A DNA stretch of 21,901 nt from Nitrospirota bacterium (GTDB lineage: Bacteria > JACPQY01): contig JACPAV010000052.1 of assembly GCA_016180645.1 (NCBI GenBank), positions 1 through 21,901 of the forward strand, given 5' to 3'. Position numbers and translations under genes: made by a program. Positions 14,548 through 21,414 of the stretch are shown piece after piece (positions within the stretch are counted from its first letter, which is position 1; each line of letters begins with the position of its first letter). The notes beneath the pieces are model-generated. The model saw nothing but the letters and a program-made list of their open reading frames with translations. It did not search any database and was not told where the DNA came from.

Positions 14548-16030
14548 CCTCTTCCTCTTTTTCGGCGGGTGGATTCAGCCCGTGTTCGCGCAATTTCTCC
14601 CAGAGCGTCTTGCGCGAGATGCCCAGCAGGTCGGCGGTCTCCTGCCTACGCCATCCGGTGGATTGCAGAGCTTTGGAAAGGTACTCGCGCTCGAACGATT
14701 TCAAGACCTCCTCCAAACCGCGCGATCCCGGCGCCATGTGATCCGGGAGCAAGGCGTTCGAGCTGGTGCCGCGAACCGCTTCGGGAAGGTGCGCGGCGTC
14801 GATCTCACCGCCACGGGCCAGGATGGAGGCGTGTTCGATGGCGTGTTCCAGTTCTCTGACATTGCCGGGCCAGGCGTATGCGGTGAGGGCCGCCCAGGCC
14901 GTGGGCGAAATGTCCTGCCGGGATGAACCCTGTTTGGAGGCCAGCCGCCCGAGGAAGGCGGCGACGAGAATCGGGATGTCGTCCTTCCGATCCCGAAGAG
15001 GAGGCACCTCCAGGCAGACGACATTGAGCCGGAAATAGAGATCCTCCCGGAAGCGGCCCTCCTTGCTTCGCCGGCGAAGATCGACATTGGTTGTGGAAAT
15101 GATCCGGACATTCACCTGAACGCTTGCATTGGTCCCGAGAGGCTCGAAGGTCCCCTCTTGGATCACGCGGAGGAGCTTGGCTTGCGCCGGAAGAGGAATC
15201 TCCGACACGTCATCCAGGAGCAGGGTGCCTCCGTCCGCGGCCTTGAACCTCCCGTCGCGTCTCTTCACGGCGCCGGTGAAGGCCCCCCGTTCGTATCCAA
15301 AGAGTTCCGCCTCGAGGAGGGTTTCCGGAAAAGCAGCGCAGTTCACGGCCACGAAGGGTTTGGCCTCACGCGAGCTGAGCCGGTGAACTTCCCTCGCCAG
15401 CAACTCCTTTCCCGTCCCGGTTTCGCCATTGATCAGGACGTTGGATTCGGAGGCCGCCACCACACCGACTTGGTCCAGGAGAAAACGCATCCGGGGCGAG
15501 CCGCCCAGGATTGTCCGCGAAGCGTCCAGTTCGCTCAGACGCCGCCGGGCCTCCTCGAGTTCGGAGCGCAGCCGGCTCTCCTCCTGGATTCGGCGGACTC
15601 GGATGAGCAGCTCATCGCGGTCGAAGGGCTTGGTGAGGTAATCGTAGGCGCCCTGCTTGACGGCCTTCACGGCATCGGTCACCGACGCGAAAGCCGTCAT
15701 AAGAATCACCCGCGTTTCCTCACGGCTTTGCCTGATCAGGTGGAAGAGGCTCAAGCCGTCTACCTTGGGCAGACGAATATCCAGAATCACGAGATTGTAG
15801 GAGCGGGCTCTCATTTTTCGCTGGGCTTCGGCGCCGTCCGCCGCCGTGTCCACCTCGAACCCTGAATCGTGGAGGAAATCCGAAAGCGTCAGGCGAAGGG
15901 AGGCTTCATCCTCGGCAATCAAGATGGTGAAACCGGCTGAATTCGCCAAGGCCGGTTTCCGAGCCCCACCGTCTTTTTCCTTGCCTACCATGTCGCTGGA
16001 AGAATCATCCCGCAATTTCCATTCCAGCAT
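14522..16030 (-). CDS. NtrC-family sigma-54-dependent response regulator
   Basis: About 502 residues from the ATG at 16030; 15991 is an alternative start and neither has a strong ribosome site. The receiver domain has the acidic pair in IAEDE and phospho-acceptor about D84 (VILDIRLPK), then K in YLTKPFD. The AAA+ domain shows GETGTGKE (Walker A), the sigma-54-contacting loop GAFTGA, and GTLLLDDVSEI (Walker B). The C-terminal Fis-type helix-turn-helix is ETADLLGISRKTLWEKL. The overlapping kinase gene is its partner. Likely targets are the GTTACGA palindromes 1.6 kb downstream, ahead of the propeller gene. It is divergent from the ECF sigma gene. Confidence 0.94.
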   Translation of the reverse strand: MLEWKLRDDSSSDMVGKEKDGGARKPALANSAGFTILIAEDEASLRLTLSDFLHDSGFEVDTAADGAEAQRKMRARSYNLVILDIRLPKVDGLSLFHLIRQSREETRVILMTAFASVTDAVKAVKQGAYDYLTKPFDRDELLIRVRRIQEESRLRSELEEARRRLSELDASRTILGGSPRMRFLLDQVGVVAASESNVLINGETGTGKELLAREVHRLSSREAKPFVAVNCAAFPETLLEAELFGYERGAFTGAVKRRDGRFKAADGGTLLLDDVSEIPLPAQAKLLRVIQEGTFEPLGTNASVQVNVRIISTTNVDLRRRSKEGRFREDLYFRLNVVCLEVPPLRDRKDDIPILVAAFLGRLASKQGSSRQDISPTAWAALTAYAWPGNVRELEHAIEHASILARGGEIDAAHLPEAVRGTSSNALLPDHMAPGSRGLEEVLKSFEREYLSKALQSTGWRRQETADLLGISRKTLWEKLREHGLNPPAEKEEEDEAPRQDG

Positions 16031-16144
16031 GGTGCTCACGTTGATGACAGGTTCGCTCCAAAAGCGAATCCTTGACATGACGCAGATCAATGAACCTGAG
16101 TGAGTTTGAATGGACGGGCCTGCCGTGATAGGGGTCAGCAGCAG

Positions 16145-16699
16145 ATGGATCGGAAACAAACGGGCGAAGCCTTCCTGAAAGACATGCCGGCGCTCTACCG
16201 TTTCGCCCTGCGGCTCACGCGTTCGCCCCAAGACGCGGACGAAGCCGTCTCACGAACCGCCCTGCGCTCCCTGGAAAAGGCCGAGGCGTTCAGAGGCGAA
16301 TCCTCCATTCGCACATGGATTTTCGGGATCCTGATCAACGTCGTGCGCGAGATGCGGAAGGAAGGGTGGCGGGAGGAGTCGCTGGACGAAGGTCCCTACC
16401 CTCCCAACTCCGAATTCGACGACGGTGGGCGGAGGCTCCAGCCGGCAACCGAACAAGGCGACGATCCGGAGCACGTCCTTCTGCGAACCGAAGGCGTCGA
16501 ACGCATCCGCAACGAACTGGACACTCTACCCCCCCTCCAACGGAGCGCCTTCCACCTCCGATTCATTGAGGGATGGGAAATGGAGGAGATCTGTAACGCC
16601 CTCCAGATCAAGGCCACGCATTTGAGGGTCCTGCTCCACCGGGCACGACTGCGACTGAGAGAACGCATGATTGATTACGTCAAAGGAGAATCCAAGTGA
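16145..16699 (+). CDS. ECF-type RNA polymerase sigma factor
   Basis: 184 residues from the ATG at 16145; a GTG at 16100 would add 15. The sigma-70 region 2 core is LYRFALRLTRSPQDADEAVS with SIRTWIFGILINVVRE (region 2.3-2.4). A linker rich in Glu/Asp/Pro precedes region 4 (LPPLQRSAFHLRFIEGWEMEEI...KATHLRVLLHRARLRLRE). The stop codon overlaps the start of the zinc-finger gene that follows, the usual sigma/anti-sigma arrangement. Region 4 lacks any C-terminal extension. It probably controls this plus-strand operon, including the selenoprotein gene. Confidence 0.93.
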   Translation: MDRKQTGEAFLKDMPALYRFALRLTRSPQDADEAVSRTALRSLEKAEAFRGESSIRTWIFGILINVVREMRKEGWREESLDEGPYPPNSEFDDGGRRLQPATEQGDDPEHVLLRTEGVERIRNELDTLPPLQRSAFHLRFIEGWEMEEICNALQIKATHLRVLLHRARLRLRERMIDYVKGESK

Positions 16700-16950
16700 T
16701 GATGCCCACGATGCTCATGGGTACTTGCCGGGAGACGTCCCAGAACATCGGCGACTATCTCGACCGCGCGATGCCGCTCGCCCGGAGGCTCAGGATTCGA
16801 TTCCATCTCTCCCTCTGCCCGGACTGCCGCAAATGGATGGCCGGCCTCAAGGCGACGATGGCCGGAATCGGCCTGGCGCGGGCGTTGGAACTCTCCGCGC
16901 AGCCGCCGGCCGAACTCCGCGCGAAAATCGAACGCATTTTCACGGCGTAA
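16699..16950 (+). CDS. Small zinc-finger anti-sigma factor
   Basis: About 83 residues, with a putative zinc site FHLSLCPDC (His-x3-Cys-x2-Cys) typical of zf-HC2 anti-sigma domains. There is no transmembrane helix, so it would be a soluble, perhaps redox-responsive, ZAS-type anti-sigma. AAAGGAG lies inside the sigma gene 10 bases ahead. ATG 16699 overlaps the sigma TGA, and a GTG at 16696 and ATG at 16702 are equally in frame. The overlap implies stoichiometric co-translation with the ECF sigma factor. Confidence 0.85.
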   Translation: MMPTMLMGTCRETSQNIGDYLDRAMPLARRLRIRFHLSLCPDCRKWMAGLKATMAGIGLARALELSAQPPAELRAKIERIFTA

Positions 16951-16984
16951 CGCCCGCCCTCCTTCTGCCACCCACCCTTCGATC

Positions 16985-17752
16985 ATGGGTGATTGGAGCG
17001 AGTTTCCGGCAACGCTGAGAGTGCAGCTCAAACTCTATCCCTATCGGTCAGTCAAGGATGCCCCTTGGTCACCCCTCCGCAAGCCCCTTCGCGAATGCAC
17101 CGTGGCCCTCATTTCGTCGGCGGGCTTCGTTCGTCCCGATCAAACCCCGTTCGACAAATCCGCCCTCGGCGGCGACTCGTCGTTTCGAGAATTGCCTGCC
17201 GATACGGATTTGGCCGGCTTGAAGGACACCCACCGCAGCAAGAGCTTCGATCACTCTGGGTATCGCCGGGATCCGAATCTCGCCTTCCCCCTGGACCGGC
17301 TCAAGGAACTGGTCGCTGAGGGGTTTATCGGCGGCATCGTGGATACGCATTACAGTTTCATGGGATCTCTCACAGCGGTCGGGAAGTTCGTGAAGGCAAC
17401 GGCGCCGGAAATCGCCCGTCGCCTCGTTGCGCAGCATGCCGATGCAGCTTTGCTTGTACCGGTGTGACCGCTTTGCAATCAGGCCGTGGGCCTGATGCAG
17501 GGGGAAATCGAGCGGGCGGGCATCCCCACCGTTTCCATCAGTCTCCTCAAGGACATCACGCTCAAGGTGAAGCCACCCCGCGCCCTTTGGGTGCCCTTCA
17601 ATCACGGCTACCCGCTGGGTGAACCGGACAACCCCGCGATCCAGAAGGAGGTGCTCCAGGCGGCTCTTTCCCTCCTGACGGAGGCACAAACCGCTCCCGT
17701 GATTCTCCGTGATTTCGTATCCCAACCAGGGGCCCAACCCACCCAGAGGTAA
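16985..17752 (+). CDS. GrdB-related selenoprotein (glycine/sarcosine/betaine reductase selenoprotein B family), UGA = Sec161
   Basis: Read through the in-frame TGA at 17465-17467, the frame gives 255 residues colinear with the short GrdB-like family. The N-terminal half has VALISSAGFV, FRELPADTD, HRSKSFDH, RDPNLAFPLDRLKELVAEG and HYSFMGS. Then DAALLVPV-U-PLCNQAVGLMQ (Sec161, Cys164) leads into AGIPTVSISLL, PPRALWVPF and GYPLGEPDNPAIQ. Conserved family residues lie on both sides of the TGA in one frame, so this is recoding and not a nonsense mutation. Many homologs have Cys or Sec here in a [CU]PxC redox motif. A perfect hairpin follows the UGA. True GrdB is about 430 residues; this shorter type's reaction is unknown. 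No strong ribosome site precedes ATG 16985; coupling to the anti-sigma gene 35 bases upstream is possible. Confidence 0.92.
17474..17499 (+). promoter_or_regulatory. Bacterial SECIS-like hairpin of the GrdB-related gene
   Basis: ATCAGGCC (17478-17485) and GGCCTGAT (17489-17496) form a perfect 8-bp stem with loop GTG. Three more pairs (TGC/GCA) extend it past one bulged A. The loop begins 18 bases after the UGA and starts with G, which fits the bacterial SECIS rules (16-37 bases, G in the first loop positions). Confidence 0.85.
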
Positions 17753-17825
17753 ACCTCATGTCCCGCAACCCGGCTCCTCGCGATGCCCCACGCAGGGCCC
17801 TGCCACGGATGGGTCGCGTAGGTCC

Positions 17826-18353
17826 TTGACGCTCCCGAGCCACGTTTTCTGGACGTGCTTTCTTTTCCGCGGAAGGAAAGAGAAGTGGTGGGCCATGGCG
17901 GGATCGATCCTTCCTGATGCCCCTTACGTCATCCCCCTGCTGGCGGGCGGCGTCACCGGCGCGTTGGATGTCTGGGCGCACTGGTGGAACCATCCCGTCA
18001 CGAGAATCCTCCACTCCTATCCCATCGTGGGCGCGACCTTGATCCTCTCCCTCCTGCTGAAGCGTCGTCGAACGGCATTTCTTCTCGGAGGAATCCTCCT
18101 TCACGCCTTCTTCGACATGTGGACCCATGTGAGCGACGCGTATCCCGTGTTTTATCCGTTCAGCGAATTTAGGTTCCCGACCCCGTTCTCATATTGGGAA
18201 AAGGCGCACCACGCGCCCGCGCTGAGGATCGTCAATGGCCTGCTGGTGGCCGCCGCGGCGCTTTACTTGTGGAGGGAGAGGCGATCGCGCCGCGCTGAGT
18301 CCGGGCCTGCCTGTCAGTCACCGAGCCAGTCTTCTGGTAACGGCGTCTCTTAA
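17826..18353 (+). CDS. YdjM-like membrane protein (putative metal-dependent hydrolase family)
   Basis: About 175 residues from a TTG at 17826; an ATG at 17895 is possible but would remove LPSHVFWTCF and the WWAMAGSILPDAPY motif that start this family. Several hydrophobic helices are seen. Potential metal ligands are H6, D31, H93/D97/H101 (HAFFDMWTH) and H128/H129 in PFSYWEKAHH. The pattern HxxxDxxTH...SYWxxxHH matches the inner-membrane LexA-regulated YdjM-type hydrolase family (PF04307-like). Function uncertain. The stop TAA is immediately followed by GTGCGTC, the edge of the palindromic element, so the last residues may have been altered by its insertion. Confidence 0.75.
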   Translation: MTLPSHVFWTCFLFRGRKEKWWAMAGSILPDAPYVIPLLAGGVTGALDVWAHWWNHPVTRILHSYPIVGATLILSLLLKRRRTAFLLGGILLHAFFDMWTHVSDAYPVFYPFSEFRFPTPFSYWEKAHHAPALRIVNGLLVAAAALYLWRERRSRRAESGPACQSPSQSSGNGVS

Positions 18354-18454
18354 GTGCGTCCAACAGAATGTGTAGGGGAGGGTCTTCAGACCCTCCCGAC
18401 AAGAGGGAGCATCTGAAGATGCTCCCCTACGAATCGGCATCCTGTTCGAGGCTC
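18354..18454 (+). repeat. Palindromic element, basic copy
   Basis: Same element as at 10455-10604 but on the other strand and without the internal duplication. It starts GTGCGTCCAACAGAATG. It has hairpins GGGAGGGTCT/AGACCCTCCC and GGGAGCATCT/AGATGCTCCC within an outer GTAGGG...CCCTAC pair, and ends CCTGTTCGAGGCTC. The outer CAACAGAATG/CATCCTGTT arms are degenerate inverted repeats. It probably terminates the ECF/selenoprotein transcript. Confidence 0.9.
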
Positions 18455-18675
18455 TAAGTTTCGGATCGCGCCGAGCTGAAACGTGGTCACCTCTCAGTGA
18501 CTCGAATCTGACGGATCGTTACATCCACGGCGAAGATTCGCGCCGAGTAACGGTTTGTCGCCGCGCGCCACGAACGAACGAAGCCATGAAAACACATATC
18601 GCGGCTGTTGGCGCCCAGGGCCGTTCGTATCATTGTGAAAAGGAAGCCGCCCATCTCAGGAATTAGGAGGTATTT
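18455..18675 (+). other. Intergenic region upstream of the interrupted cytochrome
   Basis: No convincing gene is seen. A small inverted repeat GTCAC-CTCTCA-GTGAC lies near 18486-18501. AGGAGG at 18665-18670 is the ribosome site of the cytochrome. A 26-codon ORF (18586-18666) ends exactly at that site, but it has no ribosome site of its own. The cytochrome promoter should be here, but no clear -35/-10 or -24/-12 pair was recognised. Confidence 0.5.
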
Positions 18676-18778
18676 ATGAAACGCTCTTTACGCAATCGAG
18701 TGTCTTTGCTCTTCGCGGGAGCATTCTTCCTCTGGGCGGCGCAAGCCGGCGCGGCCCGGGCCGGCGACGTCCGATCAT
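18676..18778 (+). pseudogene. 5' part of a monoheme cytochrome c gene, cut by the IS element
   Basis: AGGAGG 5 bases before the ATG starts a normal secretory signal peptide (MKRSLRNRVSLLFAGAFFLW...AAQAGAARAG). The frame then runs 49 codons in all into the insertion sequence and stops at 18823-18825. Joining base 18778 to base 20311 restores a single frame (…DVRS-CNPCAGKK…), so this is the amino end of the cytochrome whose rest is at 20311-20714. The signal peptide alone has no function. Confidence 0.88.
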
Positions 18779-18885
18779 CCTGTAGAACTTTTGGCACGAT
18801 TGGAGAGGTGGGCCTGAAAATGTAGTCACGGATTTCCTGGGCTGGGTCGTTGGATTTCGGATACTCTTCCGGAAGGAGGAAGACG

Positions 18886-19275
18886 ATGGACGACGCAGCG
18901 CAGACGGTGAAAGGGAACGGGGAATCGGCTCACGGGCTGATCCAGAAGGTCAAGAGGGCGACGCGGAGGCGGTTTGGGGCGGAGGAGAAGATTCGGATTC
19001 TCCTGGAGGGGATGAAGCGGGAGGTTTCGACCTCGGAACTTTGCCGGAAGGAGGGGATTCATCCGCACGCCTATTATTCGTGGCTGAAGGACTTCATGGA
19101 GGCTGGGAAGTCGAGGCTGAGGGGGGATTTGAAGCGGAGCGCGACCGAGGGGGAGGTGGAGAGCCTGCGGCGGGAGAACGAGAGGCTGAAGGTGATTTTG
19201 GCGGACCCGGTTCTGGAGAACACCCTTTTGAAAAAAAGTCTGATCGGGTCGGAGATCGATGGACTTACGCGATGA
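18886..19275 (+). CDS. IS3-family transposase OrfA
   Basis: 129 residues from ATG 18886, preceded by AAGGAGGAAG; an upstream TTG at 18850 is less likely. The N-terminal helix-turn-helix (FGAEEKIRILLEGM...STSELCRKEGIHPHAYYSWL) is the HTH_8/transposase-8 DNA-binding type. A leucine-zipper-like coiled coil (EVESLRRENERLKVILADPVL) follows. The TGA overlaps the ATG of OrfB (ATGA), so OrfB appears to be made by coupled reinitiation. Confidence 0.93.
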   Translation: MDDAAQTVKGNGESAHGLIQKVKRATRRRFGAEEKIRILLEGMKREVSTSELCRKEGIHPHAYYSWLKDFMEAGKSRLRGDLKRSATEGEVESLRRENERLKVILADPVLENTLLKKSLIGSEIDGLTR

Positions 19276-20267
19276 CGGCTGCCGAGAAGGCGAGCCTGAT
19301 CGACCGGGTCGAGGGGAGCCGGTGCAAGAGGCGGCTTCTCCGGGCGCTCGGGATACCCGACTCGACGTACTACCACTGGGTGCGGCTTTACCGGGAAGGG
19401 GGACCGAACGCATTGGATAAGCTTTTGCCCGTGGCCCGGACGATCTGGAACCGGATCACGCCGAAGGAGGAGCTGAGAGTCCTGGAGATCGCGCGGGACC
19501 TCCCGGAGCTCTCTCCCCGGCTTCTGTCCGTAAAGATCACGGATGAAGAGGAGTTCGCCATCTCGGAGTCGAAGGTCTACGAGATCCTGAAGAAGAACGA
19601 TCTCATTCGGCCCCGGCCCTTGCCGGAGCTTCCGGCGAGGTCGGAGTGGCCCCACAAGACGAGGAGGCCCAACGAGATCTGGCAGATCGACGCGACGACG
19701 TTCTTCGTGGCGGGATGGGGGTACTACAAGCTCATCCCCGTTCTTGACGACTACTCCCGGAAGATCCTGGCGTGGGACCTCCTGCCGGACGAATCGGCCG
19801 GTTCGATCTCGAACGCGGTGGAGCAGGCGGTGGAGGCGACGGGAATACCGGAGCGGCCGGAGCACGAGAAGCCGACGCTTCTGTCCGACAACGGATCGGG
19901 CTTCATCTCGTGGCTCCTGGCGGACTACCTCAAGGCCCACGGCATCCGGCACATCTTCGGCAAGCCCTATCATCCGCAGACGCAGGGAAAAATCGAGCGG
20001 TTCAATCGGCGGATCAAGGAGGGCGAGTGTCTGATCGTGTATCTCAGCCCCGGAGACCTCAAGGAGGCCCTCAAGCTGGCCATCGTGCGCTACAATGCCA
20101 CACCGCACGAGGCGCTGAAAAACGTGGCGCCGAACGACCTGTACGCCGGCCGCCAGGAGGAGATCCTCAGGCGCCGGGAGGAGAAAAAGAAAGCGACCTA
20201 CGCCCGTCGCAAGGAGTATAATCGGGGCGTGAACAACGGTCCGGCTCAGCCCGGAAAGTGTGACTAA
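19272..20267 (+). CDS. IS3-family transposase OrfB (DDE integrase core)
   Basis: 331 residues from ATG 19272. An N-terminal HTH_21-like region (STYYHWVRLYREGG, SESKVYEILKKNDLIRP) precedes the rve integrase core. Catalytic residues are D140 (WQIDATTFF), D206 (LLSDNGSGF) and E242 (GKIERFNRRIKE), giving DD-35-E spacing. The QTQGKIERFN motif is typical of the family. The frame is intact and no key residue is missing, so the element may be active. The stop codon lies within the right inverted repeat. Confidence 0.95.
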   Translation: MTAAEKASLIDRVEGSRCKRRLLRALGIPDSTYYHWVRLYREGGPNALDKLLPVARTIWNRITPKEELRVLEIARDLPELSPRLLSVKITDEEEFAISESKVYEILKKNDLIRPRPLPELPARSEWPHKTRRPNEIWQIDATTFFVAGWGYYKLIPVLDDYSRKILAWDLLPDESAGSISNAVEQAVEATGIPERPEHEKPTLLSDNGSGFISWLLADYLKAHGIRHIFGKPYHPQTQGKIERFNRRIKEGECLIVYLSPGDLKEALKLAIVRYNATPHEALKNVAPNDLYAGRQEEILRRREEKKKATYARRKEYNRGVNNGPAQPGKCD

Positions 20268-20310
20268 GAAAAATGGTCACTTCTCCAAAAAGGTCAAAAG
20301 ACGTACCCAT

Positions 20311-20714
20311 GCAACCCATGCGCCGGGAAAAAGATCAAGTACATGAGGGACAAGTCGGCCCGTCAAAAGGACCCGAAGAAGCTGATCGACATCGGGGCAA
20401 GGCTCTGGACCGATCGCAACCTCGGAAAGACCGGCGTTTCGTGCGATACCTGTCACGCGAACTACAAGACTTTCAAGAGCACGGTGACGCAATCCTTCTC
20501 CCATTTCGTGGAAATGGCGGACGACATCGTCACGCTCGATCAGATGATCAACGTGTGCATGGAGAATCCGATGGGCACGGAACCGCTCGCGTGGAATTCG
20601 ACGGAACTGAGCGCGCTCAACGCCTACTACACCGAATGGATCAAGGGCTACAAGGCGCCCGCCAACCCGTGCGGCATGAAGAATCCGTGCAACCCCTGCG
20701 GGAAGCGAAAGTAG
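20311..20714 (+). pseudogene. 3' part of the interrupted monoheme cytochrome c gene
   Basis: Together with 18676-18778 it would encode a 168-residue secreted protein. After the signal peptide comes CNPCAGKK, then a class I-like cytochrome region with GVSCDTCHANYKTF (heme C79, C82, H83), FSHFVEMADDIVTLDQM, INVCMENPM and LNAYYTEWIKGY, and a Cys-rich tail NPCGMKNPCNPCGKRK. The NPC repeats at both ends recall a family of small c-type cytochromes with NPCNPC tracts. An internal ATG at 20343 gives a 123-residue frame but without a signal peptide, so heme attachment is not expected. Reading frame and residues look undamaged, so the insertion is recent or the assembly mixes strains. Confidence 0.87.
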
Positions 20715-20729
20715 AACACAAGAGAGTCA

Positions 20730-20743
20730 TTACCCTCGGGTAA
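20730..20743. promoter_or_regulatory. Short palindrome before the DsbA-like selenoprotein gene
   Basis: TTACCC-TC-GGGTAA is a perfect palindrome ending 4 bases before ATG 20748. It may be an operator or a weak hairpin. There is no purine-rich ribosome site other than GGGTAA itself, so the palindrome could affect translation starts. Confidence 0.4.
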
Positions 20744-20747
20744 CGCC

Positions 20748-21365
20748 ATGAGCGTCACGGTACGGCTCTATTCTGATTTCGTCTGACCCTTCTGCTTCAT
20801 TGCGGAGCAAAGCAGCCTGGTCAGGCTGCAACGGGAATTTGAAATCGAAGTGGACTGGAGGGGCTTTGAGCTTCATCCGGAGATTCCGCTCGGCGGCATG
20901 CCCATCGAGCGCTATTTCCCCGGCCACAAGTTGGAAGGGGTGCGAAAATACCTTCATGACTTTGCGCGAAGTTTCGGTGTTGAAGACATGAAGGCCCCGG
21001 GACATCTCCCGAATACGAGGCGCATCCTGGCCGTTTCCGAGATGGCGCGGGATCTCGGCAAGCTGGAGCCCTTCCGGGAACGGGCGATGAACGCCTACTG
21101 GCGTGAGGGGAGGAACGTGGAGGATATGGAGGTGATACGCATAGTGGCGGCTGATTCCGGGCTGGACGCCGAGGCCGCGGCCCAGGCCGCTTCCGATCCT
21201 TCCTACCTTGCGCGGGTGGAGGCGATGCGTGGAGAAGCGAGCGAGGCGGGAGTCACCGGCATCCCCACCTTCTTTTTTGACGACCGGATGGTCGTCGGCT
21301 GTCAGCCCTATGACGTGCTGACCAAGGTGGCTGTACACTCGGGCGCCAAGCGGCGTACGCTATGA
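20748..21365 (+). CDS. DsbA/FrnE-family thiol oxidoreductase selenoprotein, UGA = Sec13
   Basis: Reading through TGA at 20784-20786 gives 205 residues. The start is MSVTVRLYSDFV-U-PFCFIAEQ. Relatives of the DsbA/FrnE (2-hydroxychromene isomerase-like) thioredoxin-fold family have CPFC or CPWC exactly here, so UGA stands for the first active-site Cys. The rest is colinear with the family: an alpha-helical insert (GHLPNTRRILAVSEMARDLGK, RAMNAYWREGRNVED) and the cis-Pro loop GVTGIPTFFF near the end. No signal peptide is seen, so it would be cytoplasmic. A start after the TGA would remove the first beta strand and active site. It lies 33 bases after the cytochrome. Confidence 0.92.
20812..20829 (+). 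promoter_or_regulatory. Bacterial SECIS-like hairpin of the DsbA-like gene
   Basis: GCAGCCT (20812-20818) and AGGCTGC (20823-20829) form a perfect 7-bp stem with loop GGTC. The loop begins 32 bases after the UGA and starts with GG, within the accepted bacterial SECIS window. The hairpin lies entirely in the coding sequence. Confidence 0.75.
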
Positions 21366-21414
21366 CCTCTCGAGTACGGGCTGGGAAGCCGCCCGCCCGC
21401 CGAGAGGATTTCTC

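Larger units (their letters stand above)
18779..20307 (+). mobile_element. IS3-family insertion sequence, about 1529 bp
   Basis: The element carries orfA and orfB of an IS3-type transposase. Its ends are imperfect inverted repeats about 45 bp long: left includes CTTTTGGC, TTGGAGAGGTG and TAGTCAC; the right end, read on the other strand, includes CTTTTGAC, TTGGAGAAGTG and TAGTCAC. It is flanked by CAT at 18776-18778 and 20308-20310, a 3-bp target duplication of the size expected for this family. The exact tips are set by the duplication and the restored cytochrome frame and could move by one or two bases. Confidence 0.9.

Noticed and set aside
17465-17467. Nonsense mutation making a GrdB-like pseudogene
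   Set aside because: Family similarity continues in the same frame right after the TGA, a Cys follows at +3 (UxxC), and a SECIS-like hairpin is present.
18586-18666. 26-codon leader ORF ending at the cytochrome ribosome site
   Set aside because: No ribosome site before its ATG and no attenuator-like repeats or codon runs; chance occurrence is likely.
19074-20108. 344-codon minus-strand frame in the insertion sequence
   Set aside because: Antisense to the intact OrfB with its DDE residues; no recognisable domain.
20850-21365. Shorter start for the DsbA-like gene
   Set aside because: It would delete the first beta strand and the active site; the in-frame upstream sequence matches the family through the UGA.
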